The notes under the pieces: model-generated
Databases searched by the model: none
What the model was told of the DNA's origin: nothing
Seen by the model: only the letters and a program-made list of their open reading frames with translations
Assembly (NCBI GenBank): GCA_002373045.1
Contig: DFHU01000003.1
Coordinates: 24,681 to 88,680, forward strand
Direction: 5' to 3'
Origin: Pseudoselenomonas ruminantium
GTDB lineage: Bacteria; Bacillota; Negativicutes; Selenomonadales; Selenomonadaceae
DNA length: 64,000 nt
Translations under genes and position numbers: made by a program
In this document: piece after piece, positions 7,739 to 15,383 of the stretch
Numbering within the stretch: the stretch's first letter is position 1
Layout of the letters: every line of letters starts with the position of its first letter

Positions 7739-8752
7739 ATGGGAAAGAAGAATTTGATGATTGCATTAGCAATGGGCATTTGTATTTGCGGGGGGCAGAT
7801 TCTGAGTCCTGTTTATTCTGGCTTTGCTTTTGGTGCCATAGCAGAGGCTAAGGCTACTCTTTCAACAGCAGAACGTGAAATGAAAAAAGCAAAGGACTAT
7901 GAGCCATCTGATATATACAATAGGGCACATAAGATTATATATCCAAATGGAAGGGTCGAGAAAGATCAACGTACTCGGATTGCCGTGGTAATTAATGGTG
8001 ATGAGCAGGTGGTTGTAGAAGAAAGGGTAAAAAATCGTATATACAGCCGCTTGCGTCAAAAATTTTCTATTGAGGAATTCGCCTTGATGAAGGGAACGGA
8101 CATTAGGACGTGGCTTTTGTCGACAGAAGAAGAAAGATTTTATGATACCAGACCTAATGCAACGATAAATACGAACAAGCAACCATATCGTTCGGCAAGC
8201 GGATTTAGTATTGCTTCAGTAACAGGAGCAATAGCAGGGGCACGAATAGCACATAACACAGATCGTAATGAAGCTGCCGGAGCTGCGTTAGGAGTTATAG
8301 CTGATAATTTAATTGGTCAGGCTATGCAAGGGACGAAAAATGAAAATAGTACAACCACTACTGTCCAATCACGAACAGATGTTGACCATATGCCAATTGG
8401 AATACAGCCAAGAGGATTTGCAGATTTGCGCAGGGAAGATTTTGTACAGGCAGGACGTAAGTATGGTTATGATTATGTGTTTGTGGTAACCATGAATGTT
8501 GGTATGCTGAAACATGAAAAGCATGGGTATGTTTTTTTTGATTCCACCACGAATAAGGGTAATATTTGGGTGCGAGTACGCTTGGTAGACGTGAATAATG
8601 GTGAATATGCTTATCGAAATGACATTGTTACAGCAGGCGAAACGCATGGTACACGTTTTAGTGGCGGTGGAGTCAATGGTCGACTGATGGAAAAAGCAGT
8701 GGATCAGGCAATGATAGAGGCTATGAATGATATAGCTATTGAAGTAAAATAA
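7739..8752 (+). CDS. Exported protein with glycine-zipper-like segment, unknown function
   Basis: A 337-residue protein with an N-terminal signal or anchor (ALAMGICICGG region, mature part after AEAKA). Residues about 155-195 (SGFSIASVTGAIAGARIAH then AAGAALGVIADNLIGQA) have small-residue spacing like glycine-zipper membrane segments. The C-terminal part, from KYGYDYVFVVTMNV to the end, is shared with a broken paralog directly downstream. The A+T-rich codon use differs from the housekeeping genes around it, suggesting recent acquisition or weak expression. The GTGAGGGGG site precedes ATG 7739. No enzyme motif is visible; an envelope role is likely from export alone. Confidence 0.75.
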   Translation: MGKKNLMIALAMGICICGGQILSPVYSGFAFGAIAEAKATLSTAEREMKKAKDYEPSDIYNRAHKIIYPNGRVEKDQRTRIAVVINGDEQVVVEERVKNRIYSRLRQKFSIEEFALMKGTDIRTWLLSTEEERFYDTRPNATINTNKQPYRSASGFSIASVTGAIAGARIAHNTDRNEAAGAALGVIADNLIGQAMQGTKNENSTTTTVQSRTDVDHMPIGIQPRGFADLRREDFVQAGRKYGYDYVFVVTMNVGMLKHEKHGYVFFDSTTNKGNIWVRVRLVDVNNGEYAYRNDIVTAGETHGTRFSGGGVNGRLMEKAVDQAMIEAMNDIAIEVK

Positions 8753-8769
8753 TTTGCTATATAAAGGGG

Positions 8770-8827
8770 ATGGAGCAGACTCTAAATTTAAGTCAAACGG
8801 ATTGGGGACATGACTATGTGTTGTTTA
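8770..8827 (+). pseudogene. Left fragment of a broken paralog of the exported protein
   Basis: Translation gives TDWGHDYVLFNLT, resembling KYGYDYVFVVTMN of the intact gene at 7739-8752. It lies directly before the insertion at about 8828. The similarity is short, so this is weaker than the right-hand fragment at 9239. Confidence 0.4.
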
Positions 8828-9237
8828 ACCTAACCCGCCAGAAGTCTCCTTCCTCTTAGGTGTGGGATGAAGGCGGGTATGGCGAATTTACGTAAGTAAT
8901 TGAGCCATACTAACACTCTTTTTGTGCCATAATATACCTAACGACAATAACGGAAAGGAGAAGACCTGCGAAATTGCGTTACGTAGCTGAAACGCGAAAA
9001 CCAAGCAGTAAGCTACCAGCAGGTGCTATAGGTGCGTGTACCATCTACCGCGCGAACGTGGTAACATTATTAGGCGGTCAGTGCTAAGTCAAAAGGCCGA
9101 CAAGTACACAACTACCGCAGGGACTGCGGGAAGTTACGCCTGTGGAGAGAGTGTAAGACAAATATATTCCTCTGGAATATATTCGCAGTTCTCGTAGAAT
9201 CAGGAAGCTCACGCCTCTATAGGCGGGAGTAGTTCAC
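8828..9237 (+). mobile_element. Decayed IS605/IS1341-type element (TnpB-only remnant)
   Basis: The right end, GAAGCTCACGCCTCTATAGG followed by CGGGAGTAGTTCAC, is the hairpin-plus-TTCAC terminus typical of IS200/IS605-family elements, where the 3' end also encodes the reRNA (omega RNA). Just before it, translated pieces LPQGLREVTPVERV, ACGESVR and VLVESGSS in different frames are the usual last residues of TnpB, so the gene is frameshifted and mostly deleted. The left part has its own hairpin (ACCCGCC with GGCGGGT, 8828-8876) and a GGAAAGGAG site near 8952. The element interrupts a paralog of the gene at 7739: homology resumes immediately after TTCAC. No transposase is encoded. Confidence 0.65.
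9100..9230 (+). pseudogene. tnpB: TnpB C-terminal remnant with frameshift
   Basis: One frame reads TQLPQGLREVTPVERV then stops; the next frame reads on as NIFAVLVESGSSRLYRRE and stops. Together they look like the end of a TnpB RNA-guided nuclease of an IS605 element, broken by a frameshift. All catalytic parts (RuvC-like and zinc-finger regions) are missing. It cannot be active. Confidence 0.55.
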
Positions 9238-9238
9238 T

Positions 9239-9433
9239 ACCAACACAGTAACCAAGAATGTAGGGCTGCGTGTTCGTTTGATTGATGTGAAGAGTGGTAA
9301 TTACCTTTACCGCAATGATATTGCAACCAGCGGGAAAACGCATAATGGACATATCAATGGCCGGGTTTTGGAGCGATCTGTAGCCAATGCAATGAAAGAA
9401 GCAATGGACGATATCAAGGTTAGTGAGCGTTGA
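9239..9433 (+). pseudogene. Right fragment of exported-protein paralog
   Basis: The frame TNTVTKNVGLRVRLIDVKSG then NYLYRNDIATSGKTHNGHIN ends VSER-stop. It aligns with the end of the intact gene at 7739-8752 (NIWVRVRLVDVNNGEYAYRN onward, then NGRLMEKAVDQAM). It lacks a start and begins at the right end of the IS605-like remnant, so it is the 3' part of a second, tandem copy split by the element; most of the 5' part is gone. A short in-frame continuation (from ATG 9446, about 26 codons) is of unknown meaning. Confidence 0.75.
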
Positions 9434-9529
9434 TTTTGTGATATTATGCGTATCATTGAGGCTCGTAGTGATGAAGTAATCGCTAAGTGGCGGGGATATT
9501 TTGGCAAGGTTGAATTTTATTTTTAGTAT

Positions 9530-9558
9530 TAGGCGGGGAGAAGATCCCTGCCTATTTT
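9530..9558 (+). terminator. Rho-independent terminator
   Basis: AGGCGGGGA pairs with TCCCTGCCT (one G-U) around GAAGA and is followed by a run of T. It closes the broken paralog region. Confidence 0.75.
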
Positions 9559-9643
9559 TTCGTTAGCCTGTGTAAAAGGATATTTTTGACGGATGGAGAA
9601 TAATAAAGACAAGATGGTATTAGCTGGGAATAGAGGTGGAAAA

Positions 9644-10330
9644 ATGGATACGTGGAAAAGATGGGCAGCTGTTTTTGTGACGGTTGTAGGCTTATGGATG
9701 CCAATGACTACTCAGGCAGCAGAAGAAATAGAAGCAGAGCCGAAGGAAATCGCGACTGGTGAGATAAAGACGGATAGCAGCCGGGCAGACGATTGGTTTA
9801 GCAAACAGGACAACAGCAGTTCTGAAAAAGGTGCCTTGGCTAAGGCTTTAGAGAAAAAGCGACAGCAAAACGATCAGAATGCGGGTTCACAGGAGAAAAA
9901 AAAGGAACGCTATATATATCTGTTTGAGGAAAATGGTTTTGCATACTACCTGGACTCGCAAAATGCCCGTTGGCGGGATATCCCCTATTCAGAGTCCGAG
10001 AAGATTTTGGATGTGTGGATTCGTTTATTGAAGGTAGCGCCGGATGAGGAGTACAGCTATCCGCAGAAGTATTATCTGGAGCATTATTATCTGCGTCCCG
10101 ATAAGCAGCAGATACAGTTTTTGAGCGAGTTGGAAGTTGCAGGCCGTCCGGACAATGCGATTAAGGAACGTGCTTATAGCGTACATAATTGGGAAAATAT
10201 CGTGTCCGGCTCGTTGGAAGATGAAATTTATCATAAAGTGATGGCGGTTATGAAGAAGAAAAATCAGTTCTGGCCGGCACATACCAGTGTGCGGGATGTT
10301 TTGGAAGATATTTTCCGTATTTCCTTGTAA
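9644..10330 (+). CDS. Exported protein of unknown function
   Basis: About 228 residues with a signal peptide (MDTWKRWAAVFVTVVGLWMP then MTTQAAEE, cleavage probably after QAA). The first third of the mature protein is acidic and Ser/Gln/Lys-rich (low complexity), and the second half is folded-looking, with YIYLFEENGFAYYLDSQNAR and LRPDKQQIQFLSELEVAGR. The latter pattern resembles surface-adhesion-type small domains found repeatedly in Negativicutes, but I cannot name a family. The start at 9644 is preferred over the upstream ATGs 9593 and 9614 because AGAGGTGG sits 7 bases before it and it begins the signal peptide. It converges on the AICAR transformylase gene. Confidence 0.75.
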   Translation: MDTWKRWAAVFVTVVGLWMPMTTQAAEEIEAEPKEIATGEIKTDSSRADDWFSKQDNSSSEKGALAKALEKKRQQNDQNAGSQEKKKERYIYLFEENGFAYYLDSQNARWRDIPYSESEKILDVWIRLLKVAPDEEYSYPQKYYLEHYYLRPDKQQIQFLSELEVAGRPDNAIKERAYSVHNWENIVSGSLEDEIYHKVMAVMKKKNQFWPAHTSVRDVLEDIFRISL

Positions 10331-10342
10331 TCGACTAACGAC

Positions 10343-10377
10343 AAAAATCGCCGGCGGATGAACCGTCGGCGATTTTT
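10343..10377. terminator. Bidirectional terminator between convergent genes
   Basis: A 15-base stem, AAAAATCGCCGGCGG with CCGTCGGCGATTTTT (one mismatch), with a loop ATGAA. T runs on both strands serve the genes at 9644 (+) and 10415 (-). Confidence 0.88.
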
Positions 10378-10414
10378 GCTGTGTGTATATAGTATGTAAG
10401 AACGGGGTAAGCAT

Positions 10415-11584
10415 TTAATGATGGAACAAGCGAATATGCGTCATTGCCATGGTCATATTGTACTTGTCGCAGGTAGCGATAACATTATCGTCACGAATGG
10501 AACCACCGGCCTGGGCAATGTAGCTGACACCGCTCTTGCGGGCACGTTCGATATTGTCGCCGAAGGGGAAGAAAGCATCCGAGCCAAGGGCAACGCCGGT
10601 CTGCGTAGCCAGCCAGGCTTTCTTTTCCTCGCTGGTAAGCGGTGCCGGCTTTTCGGTGAACAGGTGTTCCCAGTTGCCGTCGGTTAAGAGGTCTTCGCTT
10701 TCTTCGCCAACGTATACATCAATGGCATTATCTCTGTCCGGGCGGCGAACTTCCTCTTTGAAGGGCAGGTTCATCACCTTGGGGCACTGGCGCAGATACC
10801 AGATATCGGCCTTATTGCCGGCAAGGCGGGTACAATGTACGCGGGATTGCTGTCCTGCGCCAATGCCGATGGCCTGACCGTCCTTGGCATAGCAGACGGA
10901 ATTGGACTGGGTGTATTTTAACGTAATCAGGGAAATCAAGAGGTCACGCTTGGCGCTTTCCGGCAGTTCCTTGTTGACCGTGGGAATTTCCGTCAGACAG
11001 TCGGCGGTAATCTTGATGTCATTGCGCTGTTGTTCAAAGGTAATGCCAAAGACCTGTTTCTGTTCCAAAGGCTCCGGCTGGTAATTCGTATCCATCTGAA
11101 TGACCAGGTAAGTGCCTTTGCGCTTGGATTTCAAGATTTCCAAAGCCTCGGCGGAGTAGGAGGGGGCAATGATACCGTCGGAAACTTCGCGCTTCAGGAA
11201 GCTGGCCGTCTGGGCATCGCATTCATCGGAGAGGGCGACGAAATCCCCATAAGAGGACATACGGTCAGCACCGCGGGCGCGGATATAAGCTGTAGCCACA
11301 GGGCTGAGTTCTACGCCTTCGACGAAATAAGCCTTTTGTAAAGCTTCGGAAAGGGGAACGGCAACAGCTGCGCCAGCCGGGCTGACATGCTTAAAGGATG
11401 CGGCGGCAGGCAGGCCGGTGGCTTCTTTGAGCTCACGCACAAGCTGCCAGCTGTTAAAGGCATCGAGCAGGTTGATATACCCTGGTTTGCCATTCAGCAC
11501 CGTGAAGGGCAGACCTTTTTCGCAGAAAACTCTGGCCGGTTTCTGATTGGGGTTACAACCGTATTTCAGTTCCATTTCCGTCAT
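10415..11584 (-). CDS. AICAR transformylase (PurH transformylase domain alone)
   Basis: Transfers a formyl group from 10-formyl-THF to AICAR (ZMP) to give FAICAR in purine synthesis. The 389-residue protein corresponds only to the C-terminal transformylase half of PurH; the IMP cyclohydrolase domain is absent. The catalytic Lys-His of the family is in AASFKHVSPAGAAV (about residues 63-76). The N terminus MTEMELKYGCNPNQKPARVF and the C terminus SDAFFPFGDNIERA are those of the stand-alone subfamily. ATG 11584 has GGAGGAG 7 bases upstream. The leader carries a ZTP riboswitch, which senses the substrate itself. A normal bifunctional PurH may exist elsewhere; otherwise a separate cyclohydrolase is needed. 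Confidence 0.9.
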   Translation of the reverse strand: MTEMELKYGCNPNQKPARVFCEKGLPFTVLNGKPGYINLLDAFNSWQLVRELKEATGLPAAASFKHVSPAGAAVAVPLSEALQKAYFVEGVELSPVATAYIRARGADRMSSYGDFVALSDECDAQTASFLKREVSDGIIAPSYSAEALEILKSKRKGTYLVIQMDTNYQPEPLEQKQVFGITFEQQRNDIKITADCLTEIPTVNKELPESAKRDLLISLITLKYTQSNSVCYAKDGQAIGIGAGQQSRVHCTRLAGNKADIWYLRQCPKVMNLPFKEEVRRPDRDNAIDVYVGEESEDLLTDGNWEHLFTEKPAPLTSEEKKAWLATQTGVALGSDAFFPFGDNIERARKSGVSYIAQAGGSIRDDNVIATCDKYNMTMAMTHIRLFHH

Positions 11585-11607
11585 TGTAAATCTCCTCCAT
11601 ATAACGC

Positions 11608-11697
11608 AAAAAGCCGACACGAATCCGGGCATTCACCCAGACGGTCGGCTTTTCTTCCCTGTGCTCCCTGTGGTTATCCACTTCCGTCAGTCGCACA
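11608..11697 (-). promoter_or_regulatory. ZTP/ZMP riboswitch (pfl motif) with terminator
   Basis: On the minus strand the RNA reads GTGCGACTGACGGAAGTGG, a hairpin, then CCACAGGGAGCAC, a linker, then GCCGACCGTCTGGG. These are the conserved blocks of the pfl motif: the P1 pairing GUGC/GCAC, GGGAGC, and the 3' CCGUCUGGG pseudoknot strand. The last domain overlaps a terminator stem, AAGCCGAC pairing with GTCGGCTT followed by TTTTT, 24 bases before the gene start. Binding of ZTP or ZMP should favour read-through into the AICAR transformylase gene, the expected feedback for an enzyme that consumes ZMP. Confidence 0.85.
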
Positions 11698-11887
11698 GCA
11701 TCAACTACAACGAATTTAACATGAATAATATGCGCTTGTCAAGGACATTTTTAATTAAGCAAATGACGAAAAAATTTCTGTTAGATTTCTTCTTTTTATG
11801 GTATGATAGGGATTAGTGAGGTTTGTTTTTTCCTGCGGCCAGCAAAATGACCGCAGATTGCTTATAATTCAAGGGGGAACTTCGATT

Positions 11888-12850
11888 ATGTTAAAAAGCA
11901 TTGCAGTCATGACCAGCGGCGGCGACAGCCCCGGTATGAATGCGGCAGCCCGTGCAGTTGTGCGTACGGCTCTTTACGAAGGGGTAAAGGTTTGGGGGAT
12001 TAAAGACGGCTATCATGGCTTGCTGGAAGAACGGATGTTTGAAATGCAGTCCAAAGACGTGGGTGATATCATTCAGCGCGGTGGTACGTTCCTCGGAACG
12101 GCTCGCTGCAAACGCTGGAAGACGCCGGAAGGCCGTATGCTCGGCTATCAGCACCTCGTTGACCGTGGGATTCAGGGCCTTTGCGTAATCGGCGGTGACG
12201 GGTCGCTTCGCGGTGCGTCCCTGTTGTCGCAGGAAACGGGCATTCCTATCGTAGGTCTGCCGGGCACCATCGACAACGACGTTTGGGGTTCTGACTACAC
12301 GATTGGCTGCGATACGGCAGCGAACACCATCATTGATGCCATCAATAAGTTACGTGACACGGCTTCGGCCCATCGTCGTGTCATCGTTATGGAAGTAATG
12401 GGCCGCAGCTCGGGTTGGCTGGCACTGGTTGCCGGTATTTCCGGTGGTGCAGAGTACATTCTCGTACCGGAAGAACCCTTCGATTTGGACAAGCTCTGCG
12501 ATGATATGAAGAACGCTTATGCTCAGGGCAAGCGTTATATCCTCGTGGTTGTTGCTGAAGGTGCAGGCAATGCTCAGGAAATCGGCGATTTCATTGCCAA
12601 GAAGACGGAACTCGATACCCGTGTAACGGTACTTGGTCACATTCAGCGTGGCGGTTCGCCGACGGTTATCGACCGCGTGCGCGCCAGCCAGCTCGGTGAG
12701 CAGGCTGCACTGGCATTGATTTCCGGTCTGTCTGATGTTGTATTTGGTTTCAGCAAGGGCCGTGTAGTATCCATCGACCTGCATGATTCCGTAAACAACA
12801 AAAAACAGCTTGACCCGGAATATCTGCATCTGGCAAAAGTGCTGTTCTAA
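11888..12850 (+). CDS. pfkA: 6-phosphofructokinase, ATP-dependent
   Basis: Phosphorylates fructose 6-phosphate to fructose 1,6-bisphosphate, the committed step of glycolysis. The 320-residue protein has the ATP-binding TSGGDSPGMNAAARAVVR at residues 9-26, the GGDGS motif near residue 102, the catalytic TIDND loop near 127, and the substrate-binding MEVMGRSSGWLALVAG. Gly at GGDGS (instead of GGDDS) indicates ATP rather than pyrophosphate as donor. The ATG at 11888 lies behind AAGGGGGAA; an upstream in-frame start at 11816 adds an unrelated extension. It is transcribed alone, with a strong terminator downstream. Length and motifs match the bacterial allosteric tetrameric type. Confidence 0.97.
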   Translation: MLKSIAVMTSGGDSPGMNAAARAVVRTALYEGVKVWGIKDGYHGLLEERMFEMQSKDVGDIIQRGGTFLGTARCKRWKTPEGRMLGYQHLVDRGIQGLCVIGGDGSLRGASLLSQETGIPIVGLPGTIDNDVWGSDYTIGCDTAANTIIDAINKLRDTASAHRRVIVMEVMGRSSGWLALVAGISGGAEYILVPEEPFDLDKLCDDMKNAYAQGKRYILVVVAEGAGNAQEIGDFIAKKTELDTRVTVLGHIQRGGSPTVIDRVRASQLGEQAALALISGLSDVVFGFSKGRVVSIDLHDSVNNKKQLDPEYLHLAKVLF

Positions 12851-12871
12851 TTCATTAGAGAAGTTAATAAT

Positions 12872-12925
12872 AGGGCTGTAAAGAAATCATTGCATAGGAG
12901 CAATGAACTTTACAGCCCTTTTTTG
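12872..12925 (+). terminator. Long hairpin terminator after pfkA
   Basis: AGGGCTGTAAAG pairs with CTTTACAGCCCT, and an inner stem CATTGC/GCAATG extends it; a run of six T follows. Confidence 0.9.
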
Positions 12926-12931
12926 TGCAAG

Positions 12932-12975
12932 TTATCCACGGAAAATCCTTATTATGTGGATAAACCTGTGTATAA
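12932..12975. promoter_or_regulatory. Cluster of three DnaA boxes
   Basis: TTATCCACG (12932-12940, plus), TGTGGATAA (12955-12963, i.e. TTATCCACA on the minus strand, a perfect consensus) and TGTGTATAA (12967-12975, i.e. TTATACACA) lie within 44 bp between the 3' ends of pfkA and metH. DnaA is the replication initiator; clusters away from oriC can titrate or regulate it. Confidence 0.6.
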
Positions 12976-12979
12976 CTTG

Positions 12980-15358
12980 TTATCTTTTTACTAATTCTTT
13001 GGCCAGTTCGACCGCTTTTACGCCATCTGGTGCATAGGCATCGGCGCCGGCGCTGTCGGCATATTCCTGGGTAACGGCGGCACCGCCGACCATGACCTTG
13101 GCGGCACAGCCGGCTTCTTTGAGGTCGGCAATCACCTTATCAATCTGCACCATGGTGGTGGTCATCAGTGCACAGAGGCCGACGATATCGGCATTGTTTT
13201 CGATGGCGGCTCTGACGATATCGGTGCTGTCCACATCTTTGCCGAGGTCGATTAGCTTAAATCCGCTATTAGCCAGCAGGGCGCCGGTGATGTTCTTGCC
13301 CAAATCGTGCACATCGCCTTTGACGGTGGCAATGACGACTGTCCCTTGTTCTGGGGCCTGATTGACCGGTGTCAGCTCTTTGAGCTTGTTAAAGGCCGCC
13401 CGCATGGTTTCGGCAGATAGGAGTACCTGCGGCAGGAACATGCGGCCTGCGCCGAAGTCCACGCCGATATCCGTCATGGCGGCAGTCAGTGCCTGCTCCG
13501 TGATGGTGTTGCCGTCAATTCCGGCGTTGAGGGCATTTTCGACCAGCATGGGGACTTCGTCTTTTTCGCCGTCAATTACAGCCTGTTTGATGGCTTCCAG
13601 CGGTGTCTGCTCCGTCAATTTGGCGGTAGCGGCGGCTTTTGGTGCGGCCAGATTGGCCGCATTTTTGCTGTAGGCAAGGCCGTTGGGGTCATCGCCTAAG
13701 AGCGCGGCAGAAGCCATCAGGGCGTTCTGCATGGATTCGTCATAGGGATTCATGATGGGGGCGTCGAGTCCTGCCGCCAGACACATGGCGAAGAAGGTGC
13801 TGTTAATCAGCGGGCGGTTGGGCAGGCCGAAGGAGATATTGGAAAGGCCCATGGTTGTCGGATAGCCGAACCGCTCCCGATACATCTGCAGGGTGATAAG
13901 CACTTCATAGCAGGCATTTTTATCGGCGGAAACGGTCATTACCAAAGCATCCAGCAGAAAATCGCCATCGTCCAAACCTGCGTCTTTGGCGGCGGCAATG
14001 ATTTGGTGCATGACGGCAATGCGCTCCTCGGCGGTTTTGGGCACGCCATCTGGCGTGATGGGCAGGCAGAGAATGGCAGCACCGTAGCGCTTCGCCAGCG
14101 GCAGGAATTTTTCAATGCGTTCCGGCTCGAAACTTACGGAGTTGATGAGGGCGCGGCCAGGATAGGCTTTGAGGCCTGCTTCCAAGGCTTCGGCATCGCT
14201 GGTATCAATGGCCAGCGGGGCATCGGTAAGCTGGGCGATTTCGGTGACGGCCTTGGCCATAGCTGCGACCTGGTCGATGCCACCTACCCCCATATTGACA
14301 TCGAGCAGATGAGCGCCGGCTTTGACCTGATTGACGGCTTCTTTTTTCACGCCGAGCAGGGAGCCTTCGCGGATTTCGGCGGCCAGTTTTTTACGCCCCG
14401 TGGGGTTGATGCGTTCACCAATCAGGCGGGTGGGCAGACTCTTATCAATGCAGACGCTTTTGCTGCGGCTGGTCAGCCAGAGTTTTTTGGCCGGCAGGCG
14501 GCGCTCCGGCAGGGGCAAATCCTTTACAGCCTTGGCTAGTTCCCGGATATGTGCGGGGGTCGTGCCGCAGCAGCCGCCTAAATAGCTGGCACCGGCTTCC
14601 AAAAGTTTTACGCCCCATTTGCCGAAATCCTCCGGCCCCATGGGAAAGACGGTCTGGCCGTCTTTGAGGTAGGGCATACCGGCGTTGGGCAGGACGCTGA
14701 TGGGGCAGGTGCAGTTTTCTGCCAAGGTTTTGACGATGGGCACGAGTTCTTCCGGGCCGAGGGAGCAGTTGACACCGATGATGTCTGCGCCCATGGCATC
14801 GAGGAGAATAGCGGCCGATTGTGGGTCAGTACCCGTGACTGTACGCCCATCCTCGCTGTAGGAAAGCTGACAGATTACCGGAATATCGCAGGCATCTTTG
14901 GCGGCAAGCAAAGCGGCGCGCATTTCCTGAATGTCGATGCAGGTTTCGATGATGAGATAATCGGCACCGGCTTTGGCAAGGGCCTGCGCCTGTGCGAAGA
15001 AGTTATTATAGGCTTCATCAAAGGCCAAATCACCTAATGGTTCGATAAAGCGGCCTGTTGGCCCCATGGAACCGGCGACTTTTGCTTTTCCCTGTGCTGC
15101 TTCTTTGGCGATGGCTACAGCGGCTGTGTTGAGTTCTGCCATACGGTCGGTTAAGCCATAGTGCTCTAATTTCAGCGGGCTGGCACCGAAGGTATTGGTT
15201 TCAATGATGGTGGCTCCGGCTTCGATATAGGCTCGATGGATATTTTTTACCACTTCGGGATTTTCGATGTTCATGAGTTCCGGGCAGGCTCCGGGCTGAA
15301 GGCCGCCGGCTTGCAGCATGGTACCCATGGCACCGTCAAAGATTTCAATTTTACACAT
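12980..15358 (-). CDS. metH: B12-dependent methionine synthase, core subunit without reactivation domain
   Basis: Transfers a methyl group from 5-methyl-THF through cobalamin to homocysteine. Domains in order over 792 residues: homocysteine-binding barrel (start IFDGAMGTMLQAGG, zinc ligands in GVNCS near 220 and GGCCGTTP near 285), pterin-binding barrel (RLIGERINPTGRKKL, about 320-570), helical cap (about 600-670) and B12-binding Rossmann domain with DVHDLGKN (His ligand, about 680-687). The AdoMet-binding reactivation domain of E. coli MetH is missing and is supplied by the gene just upstream on the same strand, 25 bp away. The start at ATG 15358 gives MCKIEIFDG. The in-frame extension to 15427 overlaps the neighbour and is rejected. 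Confidence 0.95.
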   Translation of the reverse strand: MCKIEIFDGAMGTMLQAGGLQPGACPELMNIENPEVVKNIHRAYIEAGATIIETNTFGASPLKLEHYGLTDRMAELNTAAVAIAKEAAQGKAKVAGSMGPTGRFIEPLGDLAFDEAYNNFFAQAQALAKAGADYLIIETCIDIQEMRAALLAAKDACDIPVICQLSYSEDGRTVTGTDPQSAAILLDAMGADIIGVNCSLGPEELVPIVKTLAENCTCPISVLPNAGMPYLKDGQTVFPMGPEDFGKWGVKLLEAGASYLGGCCGTTPAHIRELAKAVKDLPLPERRLPAKKLWLTSRSKSVCIDKSLPTRLIGERINPTGRKKLAAEIREGSLLGVKKEAVNQVKAGAHLLDVNMGVGGIDQVAAMAKAVTEIAQLTDAPLAIDTSDAEALEAGLKAYPGRALINSVSFEPERIEKFLPLAKRYGAAILCLPITPDGVPKTAEERIAVMHQIIAAAKDAGLDDGDFLLDALVMTVSADKNACYEVLITLQMYRERFGYPTTMGLSNISFGLPNRPLINSTFFAMCLAAGLDAPIMNPYDESMQNALMASAALLGDDPNGLAYSKNAANLAAPKAAATAKLTEQTPLEAIKQAVIDGEKDEVPMLVENALNAGIDGNTITEQALTAAMTDIGVDFGAGRMFLPQVLLSAETMRAAFNKLKELTPVNQAPEQGTVVIATVKGDVHDLGKNITGALLANSGFKLIDLGKDVDSTDIVRAAIENNADIVGLCALMTTTMVQIDKVIADLKEAGCAAKVMVGGAAVTQEYADSAGADAYAPDGVKAVELAKELVKR

Positions 15359-15383
15359 ACATTCAGCTCCTGTTCTGGGAGAT

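Noticed and set aside
8828..9237. Group II intron or retron
   Set aside because: No domain V sequence, no reverse transcriptase and no intron 5' consensus; the TTCAC right end and TnpB tail fit IS605 instead.
11675..11683. TTATCCACT as a further DnaA box
   Set aside because: It lies in the conserved P2 region of the ZTP riboswitch (GTGGATAACCAC on the RNA strand), so structure of the RNA explains it.
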